From contig NC_088295.1 in assembly GCF_032854445.1 (NCBI RefSeq), forward strand, positions 2,546,501 to 2,606,500: a stretch of 60,000 nucleotides of DNA, written 5' to 3'. Source of the DNA: Liolophura sinensis (taxonomy: Eukaryota; Mollusca; Polyplacophora; Chitonida; Chitonidae). How positions within the stretch are numbered: position 1 is the first letter of the stretch; each line of letters starts with the position of its first letter. Of this stretch, positions 1 through 10,207 are shown one piece after another. The notes under the pieces were generated by a model that saw only the letters and a program-made list of their open reading frames with translations, ran no database searches and was not told where the DNA came from. A program made the position numbers and the translations under genes.

Positions 1-597
1 TTTGTGCAAAAAGGTTAAGGGATTGTGATCTGTATACACAACAATGGGGTAACTTGACGAAGTCACATATACTTCAAAATGCTGTAATGCTAGAATCAAG
101 GACAGACACTCCTTTTCTATTGTCGAATAATTTCTCTGGCACTTGTCAAATTTGCGAGAGAAAAAACATACAGGGTGATCAACGTGATCTGTTTCATTTT
201 CTTGTAACAAAACTGCCCCAGCAGATATATCACTAGCATCAACAGCTAGCTTAAATGGTAAATTAAAATCAGGTGCTACAAGTATGGGGCCGCTGCTTAG
301 CATGGCCTTTAATCTATCAAAAGATCTCTGACACTCAATGGACCATAAGAATTTAGCACCTTTCTTTAACAGCTGAGTTAATGGCTCACTAACAAATGAA
401 AAGTTCCTACAGAACTTCCGATAATAACCTGCCATGCCCAAAAAACGCTTTAATTCTCTCTTACAACTTGGCACTGGAAAACAAGAGATAGCACTGATTT
501 TAGAATTAACAGGTTTTACCTGACCCTGTCCGACAACATGCCCTAGATATGTGACAAAAGCACAACCAAACTCACACTTGGCCAAATTTACTGTAAG
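1..597 (-). pseudogene. Reverse transcriptase C-terminal end and RNase H, RT core deleted, frame-shifted
   Basis: A stop-free minus-strand frame runs from about 597 to base 1, offset from the upstream polyprotein frame. It begins with the LAKCEF motif found after the catalytic part of Ty3/gypsy reverse transcriptase and continues through FLGMAGYYRKF (thumb/connection region). RNase H follows: AVDASD with its aspartate at 240-238, the TIEKE motif near 120-109, and YTDHNPL with its aspartate at 30-28. The fingers and palm, including the YxDD catalytic box, are absent. They should lie between the KPI motif ending the upstream frame and this start. That is a loss of roughly 150-170 codons with a frame change, so this copy cannot make a working reverse transcriptase. 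RNase H continues past the window edge. Confidence 0.85.
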
Positions 598-3500
598 ATT
601 GGCTTGGAATCTCCAACTTCAACATCATGATAGATGGATTCAGTCCTGGTTGGAAAATCAGGGAACAAATGTTCATATCGACGAACCAAATCCTTCAACT
701 GCTGGCGTTGCTGATATTCCAGATGACCCAACACAGAATCAATGTCCTCAAGAATACTTGAATTCTGGAGTTTGGCTGACCGGAACCTTAAGTCAAAATC
801 TTGATCATCCCTAACAGCTGAATCAGGGCATAAGTTAGAGGTAACAACTCCACTAGGATGTACAACATTGAGATCAGTGCTATCTCTGTCTACATATGGC
901 TTTAACATGTTAATGTGACAAAGTTGTCTAGATTTGCGCCGATCAGGAGTGAAAATAATATAATTAAGATCACTTAGCCTCTTGTCTACTACATAAGGTC
1001 CAAAATAACGAGCTTCAAGTGGCTTACCACTAACTGGAAGTAAGGCCAATACCTTCTGGCCAACTTCAAATCTGCGTCTTACTGTCTCTTTGTCATACTT
1101 AGTTTTCATACTCTTCTGAGAAGCTGTAAGATTCTCTCTGGCTAACTCACATACTCTGTTGAGCTTAGTACGAAAACTTGACACATACTGTAATAGGTTA
1201 ACATTGTCACTATTACCAGACACAAATTTTTCCTTGAACAACTGTAGTGGACCACGCACAGTATGGCCAAACACAAGCTCAAATGGACTAAATCCAAGTG
1301 ACTCTTGTACAGACTCTCTTACAGCAAACATTAACAAAGGTACACCCTCGTCCCAATCTTTCCCTGTCTCAAAGCAGTAAGTTCTTATCATACTTTTCAG
1401 TGTCTGATGGAATCTCTCTAGTGCTCCTTGACTTTGTGGGTGATAAGCTGAGGATTTATACTGGCTAATACCTAGCTCATGCATAACTTGTTGGACCACA
1501 CCAGACATGAAATTTGAACCCTGGTCTGACTGTACTGACTTAGGCAGACCAAACATGGTGAAGAACTTAACTAAAGCCTTAATTACAGTCTTGGCAGTAA
1601 TATTCCTTAGTGGAATTGCCTCAGGGAAACGAGTTGAAGTACACATTATGGTTAACATATACTGATTTCCAGACTTTGTCTTAGGTAGCGGACCAACACA
1701 ATCTATTAAGATTCTACTGAATGGCTCACCAATTGCAGGAATAGGCCTCAAGGCTGCCTTGGGGATTGTCTGGTTAGGTTTCCCCACTAACTGACATGCA
1801 TGACAAGACCTGCAAAATTCAGTAACATCTTTCCTTATTCCTGGCCAATAAAAATGACTGAGAATCTTATGATAGGTCTTATTAACACCTAAATGACCTG
1901 CTAACGGCGTTTCATGCGCTATGGTCAGTATGTCTTTACGATAAGACTTGGGCACAACTACCTGATGCTTAACTGCCCATTCATCCTCCAACGAAACATC
2001 GGGAGGCCTCCACTGCCGCATCAATATGCCAGACTTGACATAGTAGTAGCATGGGTCAGGTAAAGATTCACCATCTTTAGCTGCATCATTAAACAAGCAA
2101 GAAATACTTGGATCACTGTGTTGTTCAGCAATCAACTCAGTCCTACAAAATGGCTGATCACCACTAACAAAATTAGTATCTACTTCCTGCTGGCTGTCTA
2201 ATTTGGAAGAATCTCCATCCAACATGTTGTTGAGAAAAGTCTCACTCAAATCAACAGTATTACCCTGGTCTGTACTGACTTTTCTAGACATAGCTCTTGT
2301 AACAACACAGGAAGGATATAAACCCGCTATCTCGCTTTCAACTGGCTCTGTGACTGAATTCAGAGAAGGCTTATCAACCATTAAGGGATCAACAGTAACT
2401 TTATCATGTGCCAAGTCATTTCCCAACAACAAATGAATACCCTCAAAAGGTAATGAAGGCTTAATGCCTACCCTGACAGGTCCAGATATCAAATCTGATG
2501 ACAAATAAATATCATGAAGGGGAACACTGACAAAGTCACTAGACTCTACACCTCTAATAAGGGCACGAACCCCAGAGTATGACTCTTCAGAAAAGGGCAG
2601 AGTATTCATCAACAACAGAGACTGAGATGCCCCAGTATCCCTTAATATCTTTATAGGGGTAGCACAAGACATGTCACTTCTAAGCGACACTGAACCAGAA
2701 TTGATAAACGGAGCGAAGCTATCCATAGAGCATTTGGGAATCCTATCCAATCCCATATCAGCTAACTCAGATCTGCTTTTAACTGCTGATGTAACTTCCG
2801 GCAATGTTTTGTGCATTGCAACACAAAGACCTGTGGGCTTAGACTCATTCTGAGCTTCCCGTCTCCTTTTCAACTTGTAACATTCACTCATCACGTGACC
2901 TACCCGCTTGCAAAAATTACAAGTGACCCTATTTCGAGGACTACCATTCCAATCTGAACTACGTGAACCATGAGCTGTAGAACCATTGGAGCCTGGTGTA
3001 GAACTCTTCTGTGTAGAGCTACCTCTACCTGTTGCATGTGACTGGGTATTCCTACGTGTAAATGAATTAAATGGCTTACCCGTGTATGTAACCTTATGTG
3101 TCAAGGAATAATCATCAGCTAAACTGGCTGCCTCTTCAAGTGTACTCGCCTTCTGCTCATCAACGAACACCTTTACATCATTATGAATACAACGCTTGAA
3201 CTCTTCTACCAGCACAAGCTGACGCAAACTTTCAAAATCCTTGCCTATTTTCTTGGCTATACACCAGCGATCAAACAACTGCTCCTTAGCTCGACCAAAC
3301 TCAACGTATGTCTGATCTCTACCTTTTTCACAGTTACGAAATTTCTGGCGGTAAGCTTCAGGCACCAATTCATAACCCTTCAAAATTACCTCTTTCACAT
3401 AGTCATAATTGGAAGCATTCTCTACACTTAACTGAGTGTAAATTTCCCTGGCCTTTCCAATTAGCACACTCTGTAATAACATAGTCCAGAACTCTTTAGG

Positions 3501-4121
3501 CCACTTCAAGCTATTTGCAATTTTCTCAAAATGCAGAAAATACTTATCCACCTCTTTTTCCTGAAAGGATGGAACTAACCGAATGTATTTGGTCACATCA
3601 AATCCTGAATCCTGTCTACCGGAAGGACCCGGTTTCTCATCTCTCTCTAATTCTAACTTTTTCATTTGAAACTCCAATTCTCTTTCCCTCTCTCTTTCTT
3701 GCATTTCTCTCTCCTCTCTCTGCACTTCCCTCTCTCTCTCTTTTTCCTCTCTCTGCACTTCCCTCTCTCTTTCTTTCTCTCTTCCCTCTTTCTCCATTTT
3801 CAACTTTTCCATCTCATGTTCCCTCTCTTTCTCGCTCTCTCTTTCCTCTTTCTCCAATTTCAACTTTAACTCAAACTGCTTAAACTTAAGCTCGGCATCA
3901 GACTGACCCTCGAACTCATAATCAGATAATGCAGAACTATCAAACTTCCCTATCTCCACTAAATGTTTCAACAAAGTATGCTGCATATCTCTTTTCCTCC
4001 ATGAAGACTTTATGGACAAACCTAAAAATGTCCCTAACTTAACCAAGTCTTCCTTCTTTAAACTCTCAAAAACATCCTGATCGGGCGCATTAACAAACTG
4101 TTTAGGATCAAAATCTCCCAT
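588..4121 (-). CDS. Gag-protease-integrase polyprotein of a Gmr1-like retrotransposon
   Basis: This frame of 1177 residues encodes the structural and integration proteins of the element. Residues 76-165 are a highly charged Glu/Arg/Lys stretch, probably coiled coil. Residues 175-345 resemble the SCAN-like/capsid region of Ty3/gypsy Gag. A CCHC zinc knuckle uses C401, C404, H409 and C414. An aspartic protease motif DTGAS sits at 495-499, with LLGND further on at 565-569. The integrase has an HHCC finger (H736, H743, C773, C776), a catalytic triad D807, D866, E902 with the classical 35-residue gap, and a GPY motif at 1041-1043. Residues about 1110-1176 match the segment that leads into Ty3/gypsy reverse transcriptase, after which the frame stops at a deletion junction. 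The start has a good context (ACAATGG), and an in-frame TAA lies four codons upstream. The order is seen directly. The Gmr1-like assignment follows from that order. Confidence 0.92.
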   Translation of the reverse strand: MGDFDPKQFVNAPDQDVFESLKKEDLVKLGTFLGLSIKSSWRKRDMQHTLLKHLVEIGKFDSSALSDYEFEGQSDAELKFKQFELKLKLEKEERESEKEREHEMEKLKMEKEGREKEREREVQREEKEREREVQREEREMQERERERELEFQMKKLELERDEKPGPSGRQDSGFDVTKYIRLVPSFQEKEVDKYFLHFEKIANSLKWPKEFWTMLLQSVLIGKAREIYTQLSVENASNYDYVKEVILKGYELVPEAYRQKFRNCEKGRDQTYVEFGRAKEQLFDRWCIAKKIGKDFESLRQLVLVEEFKRCIHNDVKVFVDEQKASTLEEAASLADDYSLTHKVTYTGKPFNSFTRRNTQSHATGRGSSTQKSSTPGSNGSTAHGSRSSDWNGSPRNRVTCNFCKRVGHVMSECYKLKRRREAQNESKPTGLCVAMHKTLPEVTSAVKSRSELADMGLDRIPKCSMDSFAPFINSGSVSLRSDMSCATPIKILRDTGASQSLLLMNTLPFSEESYSGVRALIRGVESSDFVSVPLHDIYLSSDLISGPVRVGIKPSLPFEGIHLLLGNDLAHDKVTVDPLMVDKPSLNSVTEPVESEIAGLYPSCVVTRAMSRKVSTDQGNTVDLSETFLNNMLDGDSSKLDSQQEVDTNFVSGDQPFCRTELIAEQHSDPSISCLFNDAAKDGESLPDPCYYYVKSGILMRQWRPPDVSLEDEWAVKHQVVVPKSYRKDILTIAHETPLAGHLGVNKTYHKILSHFYWPGIRKDVTEFCRSCHACQLVGKPNQTIPKAALRPIPAIGEPFSRILIDCVGPLPKTKSGNQYMLTIMCTSTRFPEAIPLRNITAKTVIKALVKFFTMFGLPKSVQSDQGSNFMSGVVQQVMHELGISQYKSSAYHPQSQGALERFHQTLKSMIRTYCFETGKDWDEGVPLLMFAVRESVQESLGFSPFELVFGHTVRGPLQLFKEKFVSGNSDNVNLLQYVSSFRTKLNRVCELARENLTASQKSMKTKYDKETVRRRFEVGQKVLALLPVSGKPLEARYFGPYVVDKRLSDLNYIIFTPDRRKSRQLCHINMLKPYVDRDSTDLNVVHPSGVVTSNLCPDSAVRDDQDFDLRFRSAKLQNSSILEDIDSVLGHLEYQQRQQLKDLVRRYEHLFPDFPTRTESIYHDVEVGDSKPILQ

Positions 4122-4220
4122 TGTAAATATTTAGCCACTGAATCATTCACCGTTAAAATTAAGCAATCGCTTCTCACTTGTGTTTAACTTCAAATAGCAA
4201 AACAAAAAGGAAACAATCAG

Positions 4221-4238
4221 TTCCCGGACAAGCCCCCA
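4221..4238 (-). other. Primer binding site, tRNA-Pro type
   Basis: The minus strand reads TGGGGGCTTGTCCGGGAA, five bases inside the LTR edge. It matches the classical 18-base tRNA-Pro primer site at 16 positions. One of the two differences would still form a G:U pair with the tRNA. Its position and the TGG start support a minus-strand primer role. Confidence 0.75.
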
Positions 4239-4243
4239 ATTTC

Positions 4244-5205
4244 TGTTACGGTATTGAAAACGGCAACAGAAAACAGACTCAGTGACTCAATATTACAATG
4301 TAAACAATGCTTTATATATAAAATGAGACGTACAGTTTTACAGACAGTTCAACAACAACAACAACATACACATCAGTATTACCGGTCTTTACAAGTTTCC
4401 AGTTCACTTTTGCATCCCAAGGAATGTATTCCAGGAAATCCAACGTAAAGACCATGGGATAAACACACAATTCACACAAGTCACAAATTGTCCTAGACAG
4501 GTACTTCGCCAGGTTAGCGAACACGAACACAGTACACAGGTTACACAGAACTGGAACAGTCAAGCCTTTGAATGACGTCACACCCGCAGAGCACAACACA
4601 GGGTAAATACAGGCATGGAGGTATAATCCACTTCAGATCAGTCACAGCTCCCGCAGAAGCTCACAAACGAGCCGTTCAGAGACGTAGAGTAATGTCACCT
4701 TGTGGCAGAACGAACGTCCTTTGCAAAACTGAAAACTTCAGTTTAGAGTCCTTGACGACCTTGTCGGTCAGGTGAGGTCAGCGTGTTAAACAAATTACAC
4801 AGTCCACACTGTATAATCATAATAAAGATCCGAACACCAATAAACGTGACTTCCGCAGAAATTCACATAAACCAGACATCAGTACTACTGTTGTACACAA
4901 ACGGTGTCGGCATAAAAATCTGTCCTCCCAAATGAAACTGGCATCACCAGCTCATATCAAAATAATGGACTCGATACGAGAGCGTCTCACACTCTCCTGG
5001 CTCCCAGTGGATGCAGCAAAAATACCTCCCCTCTGCACAGAAAACACAGCTTATATACGTGCCAGGTGGATTCAACTATTCTTAGACACAGAATTAACAG
5101 CCAATGAACAGCCAGTTAAATAAACAGAGCCTTGAACAAGGTGCTTTCAGCCAGGTCCGCGCTGTACATATATAACAGGGCCTGTTATGCTTATAACATA
5201 TAACA
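4244..5205 (-). repeat. 5' LTR of the retrotransposon, far end approximate
   Basis: The inner edge is clear. On the minus strand the LTR ends CCGTAACA at 4244, five bases before the primer binding site. The outer edge is inferred from minus-strand starts of the TGTTAT type at 5205, 5198 or 5177, which roughly mirror the terminal GTAACA. This gives about 0.93-0.96 kb. The second LTR is outside the window, so the outer boundary is not confirmed. A TATA-like site lies inside. Confidence 0.6.
5050..5057 (-). promoter_or_regulatory. TATA-like box in the LTR
   Basis: The minus strand reads TATATAAG here, inside the LTR about 150 bp from its presumed 5' end. This is a plausible position for the LTR RNA polymerase II promoter. 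No transcription start was identified. Confidence 0.4.
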
Positions 5206-6052
5206 CAAAGGTCCGAAGACTAACAGTACATGAAAACGTTAAATAGTCATACATAACAACTTATTCATGATTTAATTTGCTCAGTTGTGTGATTTGTTAT
5301 TTGGAAGACGTTAAAGTGCACGTGTACAAGGTTCATTCTAACTAAGCCAAGCCTGACCCTCTAGATTTACCTATGTTCTGTGGTTATTTCTGCTCCTGTC
5401 TCCTGTCCATTAATGTTCAGTAGAGTAACAATGACTCTTTTTTTTCTATTGTAGCCGAGTGTCCGATCGGTGGACCAAGTATATTACATCGCCGAGAAAT
5501 CCCGGAAGTCTAACCCCTTTTCAGTGCGCCTGACGAGCTGGGATTGATCCAAACTCTTCCGGTTATAGTGCTCCCACTGGGATCTGTGCCTGTCTCATAA
5601 TCAGACTGACGGCCGAACTTTTAGGGAGTATGCCAAAATTAATTTCCTCATCTCCCTCCCCTGCCCAAAAAATACATCAGCAAAATTGTCATATCTTCAG
5701 AACATTTATCTGACGATGACATCTTCATCTAATGACTTCATTTCATGTTTTTCTCTGAGAAGTTCCACGAGTTAGGTTAAGAATGTGACAAATTGTTAGT
5801 TGTCAGCATGGCGTCTCACTCTCTGTCGCTCGCTAAGCTGATGTTTTTACCCCATGCCTCTACCACTGGTTGTACTCCAATAACTACAAATTGATTCATG
5901 GCAAGTGAATCCTTGCTCGGTTTTTTCCCTTTCCCCGGTTTTTTTCTTTTTTTCAAAAACAGTTAACCCAAACCTAACCACTTAAAACCTAATGATTAAG
6001 ATCACACGATACACACGTATCCCTGACTGTACGCTACATGCAGTTTTAAAGT
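5206..6052. other. Unrecognised intergenic sequence
   Basis: No gene, known repeat or long open frame was seen. There are short T-rich runs near 5440 and 5930. It lies between the retrotransposon LTR and the first minisatellite. Confidence 0.5.
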
Positions 6053-6637
6053 GCCGCACGTAAAATATACGATAGATTGCATGTGTAAGGCTATATACCA
6101 AAACGGCAAGAGATTAAGACTATGTACCAAAACAGAACACCGTGTGTATGACAATATACGAAAACGAAAAGCCGCATGTGTAAGATAATATAACAATACA
6201 GCAAACGACGTGTGTAAAGCAAGCCGCGTGTGTAAAACAATATACCAAAACGGCAAGCCGAGTGTGTATGACAGTACACCATAACGTCAAGGCGCATGAG
6301 TAAGATAACATAATAAACCGCGTGTGTACGACAGTACACCATAACGACAAACCACGTGTGTATGACAGTACACCATAAGGACAAGCCGCATGTGTAAGAC
6401 AATATAATAAACCGCGTGTATATGACAGTACACCGTAACGACAAACCACATGGTACGACAGTACATCATAACGACAAACCACGTGTGTATGACAGTACAC
6501 CGTAAGGACAAGCCGCATGTGTAAGTCAATATAATAAACCGCGTGTATATGGCAGAACACCGTGACGACAAACCGCGTGTGTATGACAGTACAGCATACC
6601 GACAAGCTGAATGTGTAAGGCAATATAACAATACAAC
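6053..6637. repeat. Minisatellite, about 34-bp units with shorter variants
   Basis: Units share words such as GACAGTACACCATAACGACA and CCGCATGTGTAAGACAATA. Full units of about 34 bp alternate with shorter ones, and larger periods of about 96 and 126 bp can be seen from the recurring ATAAACCGCGTGT. Several minus-strand frames stay open through the array only because the repeat is poor in stops. They are not genes. Confidence 0.85.
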
Positions 6638-7704
6638 AATCACTTTGAGATGAGTCACGGTCGCACAGTTAAGCACCTGTAAACTTACGAAAGTTGCCTG
6701 AGAAACGTGCAATTCGTTTAGAAATATTTTAGTCTCCTGGACAAGGTTTTTACTCGTGTCTCTAAAACAGCTTCACTATTGTCCAGTCCGGAAACTCTCC
6801 ATTCGTATTTTCGTGTGGAGCCATGCATTCGGGTGGTCATCAGGCTACATAATCTAGTCATGTATCATCAAACGCATGCGCACTCCACACAGGCGATGAT
6901 TTGATAGCTTCTTGCTAACTCATAAAGTACTGACAGGTGTTATCCCGAGGAATTATAGACGGAAGAATTTAAAAGTTGATCGGTGTAGAAAATGACGTTG
7001 AAGTCTCGGTCTGTCATTTGTAATATGAACAGAGCAATTCGATGTAAATTAGCTTAACTTAGGAAAAATTATATTTAGATAAACTTGACACAGCATGATA
7101 AACTAGAGGTAGGCCCCTAGTTAAAACTTTGGATAAATGTCAAAATAGCAAGAAGTCAGTAGTTATAAACCCAAGATTTGTTTGATAGCAGCTTCTGTGA
7201 ATTGCAAGTCAAATCTGCTTCGACTTTTCCACATGAAATCTCAAGCTGCTAATCACTATTTGATTAAGAGATAAAGCTTGTGGTTAGCAAGCCAGCAAAT
7301 AGCGTAAGCTGTCATCAGTACCATTAGTGTGTTGTGTGACATTTCAATAGTTCTAATTAAGACGGCAATGCCCATGATAATCTCTGTCTTCCATCCATGT
7401 TACCACAGCTGCGCCATTGACCACTCAACAACCATGATGGCCATAATGGCATCATACGCACCAATCAGATCGTACTTATACCATCGCAACAGACTCTTTT
7501 GTTCTAATAGAGGCCCCAGGAATAGAATGTGTTATGAAATTGCAAGGGAGCGAGCACTATTGCTTTCAAGTAGATTATATCTTCAGGACTGAAGGAAATC
7601 ATACAGTGCTATGAAATGCCTAAAGGAATAGCAATGTTATGAGATCAAACAAAATATTGACTTGTCAAGTCTGAGAGTTTGCAGCCCCACGAGACGTTTG
7701 TAAC
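6638..7704. other. Unrecognised intergenic sequence
   Basis: AT-rich single-copy-looking sequence. The open frame at 7329-7592 shows no recognisable domain. Confidence 0.5.
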
Positions 7705-9290
7705 CGTAACACCAGATAGAGGTGCAGGCAGTACGTCGTCACGTGTGGTGAAGACCACGGCTGACATTAGTGTTAACAGTACGTCGCCACGTGTAATGAG
7801 CAATACGTAAGTTCTATGACTGGCAGTGGTGTAGACAGTACGCCCCCCGCTCCCGTGTAACGAAGACCGCGGCGGACAGTGGTGTAGACAGCACGTCCCC
7901 CCTCCCCGTGTAGTGAAGACCTCAACCGACAGTGGTGTAGACAGTACATACCCCTCCCCCCCATGTAGTGAAGACCGCGGTTGATAGTGGAGTAGACAGT
8001 ACGTCCCCCTCCCCCCCCCCCGTGTAGTGAACACCGCGTGTATTAAACAATACGTAAGTTATGACAGGCAGTGCATCTCCACGTGTATTGAATAATACCG
8101 TAAGTTCTATGACAGCCAGTGGTGTAGACAGTACGTCCCCCTCCCCCCCCCCCCCCGTGTAGTGAACACCGCAGCTGACAGTGGTGTAGACAGTACATCA
8201 TCGCGTGTATTAAACAATACGTAAGTTATGACAGGCGGTGCATCTCCACGTGTATCGAACAATACCGTAAGTTCTATGACAGCCAGTGGTGTAGACAGAA
8301 CGTCGCCACGTGTAGTAAGAACCACGGCAGACAGTGGTGTAGGCAGTACTTCGCTACGGGTAGTAAAGACCATGGCTGACTGTTGTGTAGGCGGTACGTT
8401 ACCACGTGTAGTTCAGAGCACAGCTAACCGTGTTGTAGACAATATGTCGCCACATGTAGTTCAGAGCACAGCTGACCATCGTGTAGACAGCACGCTATGT
8501 GTATTTAGCAGTACGTATGTTGTTTGACAGACAGTGGGTGTAGACAGTATGTCGCCAGGTGCAGCTAAGTACGACAGACAATGGTGTAGGAAGTTCGTTG
8601 CTATGTGCAGTTAACAGCACGGCTGACAGTGGTGTAGGCAGTCTGTCGCCAAGTACAGCTAAGAGTACGACAGATGGTGGTGTACACAATACGTCGCCAA
8701 GTGCATTTGCCAGAACGTAAGTTGTATAGCCGACAGTGGTGTAGAATGTTCGTCGCTACATGTACGTGCATTGAACAACACGGAAGTTCTATGGCAGACA
8801 GTGGTGTAGACAGTACGTCGCTACAGCTGACATTGGCGTAAGCAGTACGTCGCTACATGTAGTGAGCAACACGGAAGTTCTGTGGCAGACAGTGGTGTAG
8901 GCAGTACGTCACTGCATGTAGTTTAGAACACAGCTGACATTGGCGTAAGCAGTACGTCGCTACATGTAGTGAACAACACGGAAGTTCCTTGGCAGAGAGT
9001 GGTGTAGGCAGTACGTCGCTGCATGTAGTGAACATCATTGACGTTCTGTGGCAGACAGTGGTGTAGGCAGTACGTCGCTGCATGTAGTGAACATCACTGA
9101 AGTTCCGTGGCAGACAGTGGTGTAGGCAGTACGTCGCTGCATGTAGTGAACATCACTGAAGTTCTGTGGCACACAGTGGTGTAGGCAGTACGTCACTGCA
9201 TGTAGTGAACATCATTGAAGTTCTATGGCAGACAGTGGTGTAGTTAAGAGCATTTAAGTTCATGGCAGAGGATGGTGTAGGCAGTAGACC
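7705..9290. repeat. Composite minisatellite, about 42-59-bp units
   Basis: The unit seed is CAGTGGTGTAGACAGTACGT followed by CGCCACGTGTAGTGAA. In the right half (8850-9240) the period is 59 bp and homogeneous. In the left half the units are shorter, and some carry runs of C (near 8004-8021 and 8137-8156). Divergence is highest at the edges. Confidence 0.88.
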
Positions 9291-10207
9291 TACATAGCTA
9301 CGCATAGTTAATGGGACGATTTTCTCCCACCATTATGCTGGCGTAGAGCTGAAATATACGTATGCGCAAAACACAAATTAATTAAATAAGGAAGTAGATA
9401 AAATAGCTCGTTCTAGATAACGTCAACTACCTACAATCGCGATAGTATATGACCTGCATAAGGCTTGCCAGTGACATGTGTTTTTTTCCCCAGTGTCTAT
9501 ATGTACCATAAAACAAGCCTGACAGCTAATGCCATTATCTTAGGTAATCAGCGAGGGAAATTGGTTAGATCACATTAAGAGCACAGCAGGCAATAATTTC
9601 CCACTCAAATTAGAATTCCATACGTCATTCATATGATGGAATGATAAACGATACATGATCGCTTTGTGTAACAAGTACTAAACTGGCTGTCATCGCTTAG
9701 ATGAAATATTCTTGACTAAGGCAAGAAGACTAAATGAAATAAATATATAAATAAATATACACAGGCCCTCAGACAGAGATACAGATATACGGTTTGTTCC
9801 TACGAGATCAAGTAATAGAAAACATTCTCCAGCAAATTTCGACTGTTTGAGAGAAAAGTTTCAAGTTTGTATGAAGGCTGTATTTCTACAATAAAGCGCA
9901 GTGGAAAACTCGAGTGTCTTCACTTCTGACTTCGTCCCAACAACATTTTGTGCACTATGCCATGATTTCTGGATTAGAGGCAGTCGTCATGAAACACATT
10001 TCTGTTGCAGTGTTTGTGGACGACTTAACCACGAATTTTCAAATGTCGTCTCTAGTGGAATGCCTAATTCCCTGAATTTTTGTAGGCCTTCTTGTGGCAA
10101 TATCATGCAATCATCGGACTTTAACATGTATTAATTTACTCATTTTATGCCTTTTGTAAGTAAAATAAAAATCATAATTTCAATTGTTAAGAAGATTTTG
10201 AATTTTA
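9291..10207. other. Unrecognised sequence with a possible SINE scrap
   Basis: A short piece at 9312-9332 (TCTCCCACCATTATGCTGGC) matches the core of the SINE family found elsewhere in the window. The remainder is AT-rich with no recognised feature. A 77-codon frame at 9901-10134 contains paired cysteines but starts at GTG and has no complete zinc-finger pattern. Confidence 0.45.

Larger units (their letters stand above)
1..5205 (-). mobile_element. Gmr1-like Ty3/gypsy LTR retrotransposon, 5' part, cut by window edge
   Basis: Reading leftward on the minus strand there is a 5' LTR (about 5205-4244), a tRNA-Pro-like primer binding site, a short leader, and a long gag-protease-integrase frame ending in the region that precedes reverse transcriptase. 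After a deletion junction near 590-600, the end of reverse transcriptase and RNase H follow in another frame up to base 1. The rest of RNase H and the 3' LTR lie outside the window, so target site duplications and LTR-LTR divergence cannot be read. The protein families are Ty3/gypsy-like, but integrase stands before reverse transcriptase. That order is typical of copia and, within Ty3/gypsy, of the Gmr1-like group. The long uninterrupted frame suggests a fairly young insertion, although the copy lacks the RT core. Confidence 0.88.

Noticed and set aside
551-814. Plus-strand frames inside the retrotransposon (551-814, 1159-1380, 2203-2436, 3515-3883 and others)
   Set aside because: These are shadows of the minus-strand gag-protease-integrase frame, including its charged repeat region read backwards.
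9901-10134. Small cysteine-containing protein (77 codons)
   Set aside because: The start is GTG, which is unlikely in a eukaryote. The cysteine and histidine spacing does not complete a CCHC or C2H2 finger.
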